Assembly (NCBI GenBank): GCA_965660625.1
Contig: CBFIAR010000001.1
Location: 1 to 64,000 of the forward strand
Direction: 5' to 3'
Length of the DNA stretch: 64,000 nucleotides
DNA from: Glaciecola sp965660625
GTDB lineage: Bacteria; Pseudomonadota; Gammaproteobacteria; Enterobacterales; Alteromonadaceae
Part shown: positions 63,792 through 64,000 of the stretch, in pieces
How the letters are laid out: every line of letters starts with the position of its first letter
How positions within the stretch are numbered: position 1 is the first letter of the stretch
The notes under the pieces: model-generated
Databases searched by the model: none
What the model was told of the DNA's origin: nothing
Seen by the model: the letters and a program-made list of their open reading frames with translations, nothing else
Position numbers and translations under genes: made by a program

Positions 63792-64000
63792 TTAGCTCTT
63801 TTTCAACAAGGTTTTTATGGATTCTGTTAATCCGTCAACGGTCAAGGGGTACATTCTATTTTTCATCAACTCCTGCATAATCTGTAGTGACGCATGATAA
63901 TGCCAATACTGTTTAGGCTGCGGATTCAACCACACTGCGTGGTCAAAATGCTGCAGAAGACGTTCCATCCAGACTGATCCAGGCTCTTCATTCCAATGTT
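63792..64000 (-). CDS. C-terminal end of a VWA/CoxE-like protein (partial)
   Basis: The frame is open from the window edge to TAA at 63792-63794. It encodes about 68 residues including HFDHAVWLNPQPKQYWHYHA and MYPLTVDGLTESIKTLL. The VWLNP ... YW ... MYPLT pattern is the end of VWA-domain CoxE-like proteins that work beside MoxR-type AAA ATPases. The rest lies outside the window. Confidence 0.65.
   Translation of the reverse strand, partial: HWNEEPGSVWMERLLQHFDHAVWLNPQPKQYWHYHASLQIMQELMKNRMYPLTVDGLTESIKTLLKKS

Overview
The window looks like chromosomal DNA of a marine gammaproteobacterium of the order Alteromonadales, close to Glaciecola, Paraglaciecola or Aliiglaciecola. The basis is moderate to low GC, FabA-Rmf-Uup-RlmKL-PyrD synteny as in enterobacteria, a 1612-residue NAD-glutamate dehydrogenase, a DUF3466 protein with a GlyGly-CTERM tail, and DUF2835 and DUF2256 proteins. 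Genus is inference. No rRNA, tRNA or CRISPR was seen.

The first 8.6 kb is mobile. An IS3-family element (about 117-3696) has its orfA split by a complete IS21-family element (389-2346) that left a CAATT target duplication. Next to it lies a short tyrosine-recombinase N-terminal fragment. After an empty AT-rich stretch come two dif-like Xer sites, at 4960-4987 and 7602-7629. They bound a 2.64 kb element with a filamentous-phage replication initiator (II/X, Cri type), a divergent XRE repressor, a GIY-YIG nuclease, and a small protein resembling the C-terminal helix-turn-helix region of the initiator. It has no coat, Zot or secretion genes. I read it as a minimal satellite inovirus integrated by host XerC/XerD at the chromosome dimer-resolution site, in the manner of TLC or CTX phage in Vibrio. 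It is the most interesting object here, and it implies that the replication terminus lies at the left end of the window.

8.6-20.6 kb holds an anchored TonB-like protein, a hydroxyisobutyrate-dehydrogenase-family enzyme, a SatD-like/DUF3307 pair, a PAS-GGDEF-EAL protein with a degenerate GGDEF motif, and a cluster of four photolyase/cryptochrome paralogues. These are an FeS (6-4) type with an overlapping DUF2256 gene, a class I CPD type, a DASH type and an unassigned type, arranged as two divergent pairs.

20.7-33.8 kb is core: fabA and rmf (convergent, shared terminator), a DUF3466 surface protein, then the overlapping chain pyrD-rlmKL-glutaredoxin-uup, and NAD-dependent glutamate dehydrogenase. 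34-41 kb is an envelope operon in transcription order DUF1302 porin-like barrel, DUF1329, YCF48-like beta propeller, MMPL/RND exporter. 41-52 kb holds DUF2835, pepN, an NhaC antiporter, an NSS transporter, prc, proQ, a small acidic protein, msrC and a gate-domain membrane protein.

52-52.7 kb has no CDS. It holds a five-copy 17-bp tandem repeat and an orphan plus-strand promoter/terminator pair that may encode a small RNA. From 52.8 kb: gamma carbonic anhydrase, tesB, a protein kinase with an unfamiliar C-terminal half, rlmJ, the branched-chain 2-oxoacid dehydrogenase operon (E1alpha-E1beta-E2), a MATE exporter, rluF, and the end of a VWA/CoxE-like gene cut by the window edge.
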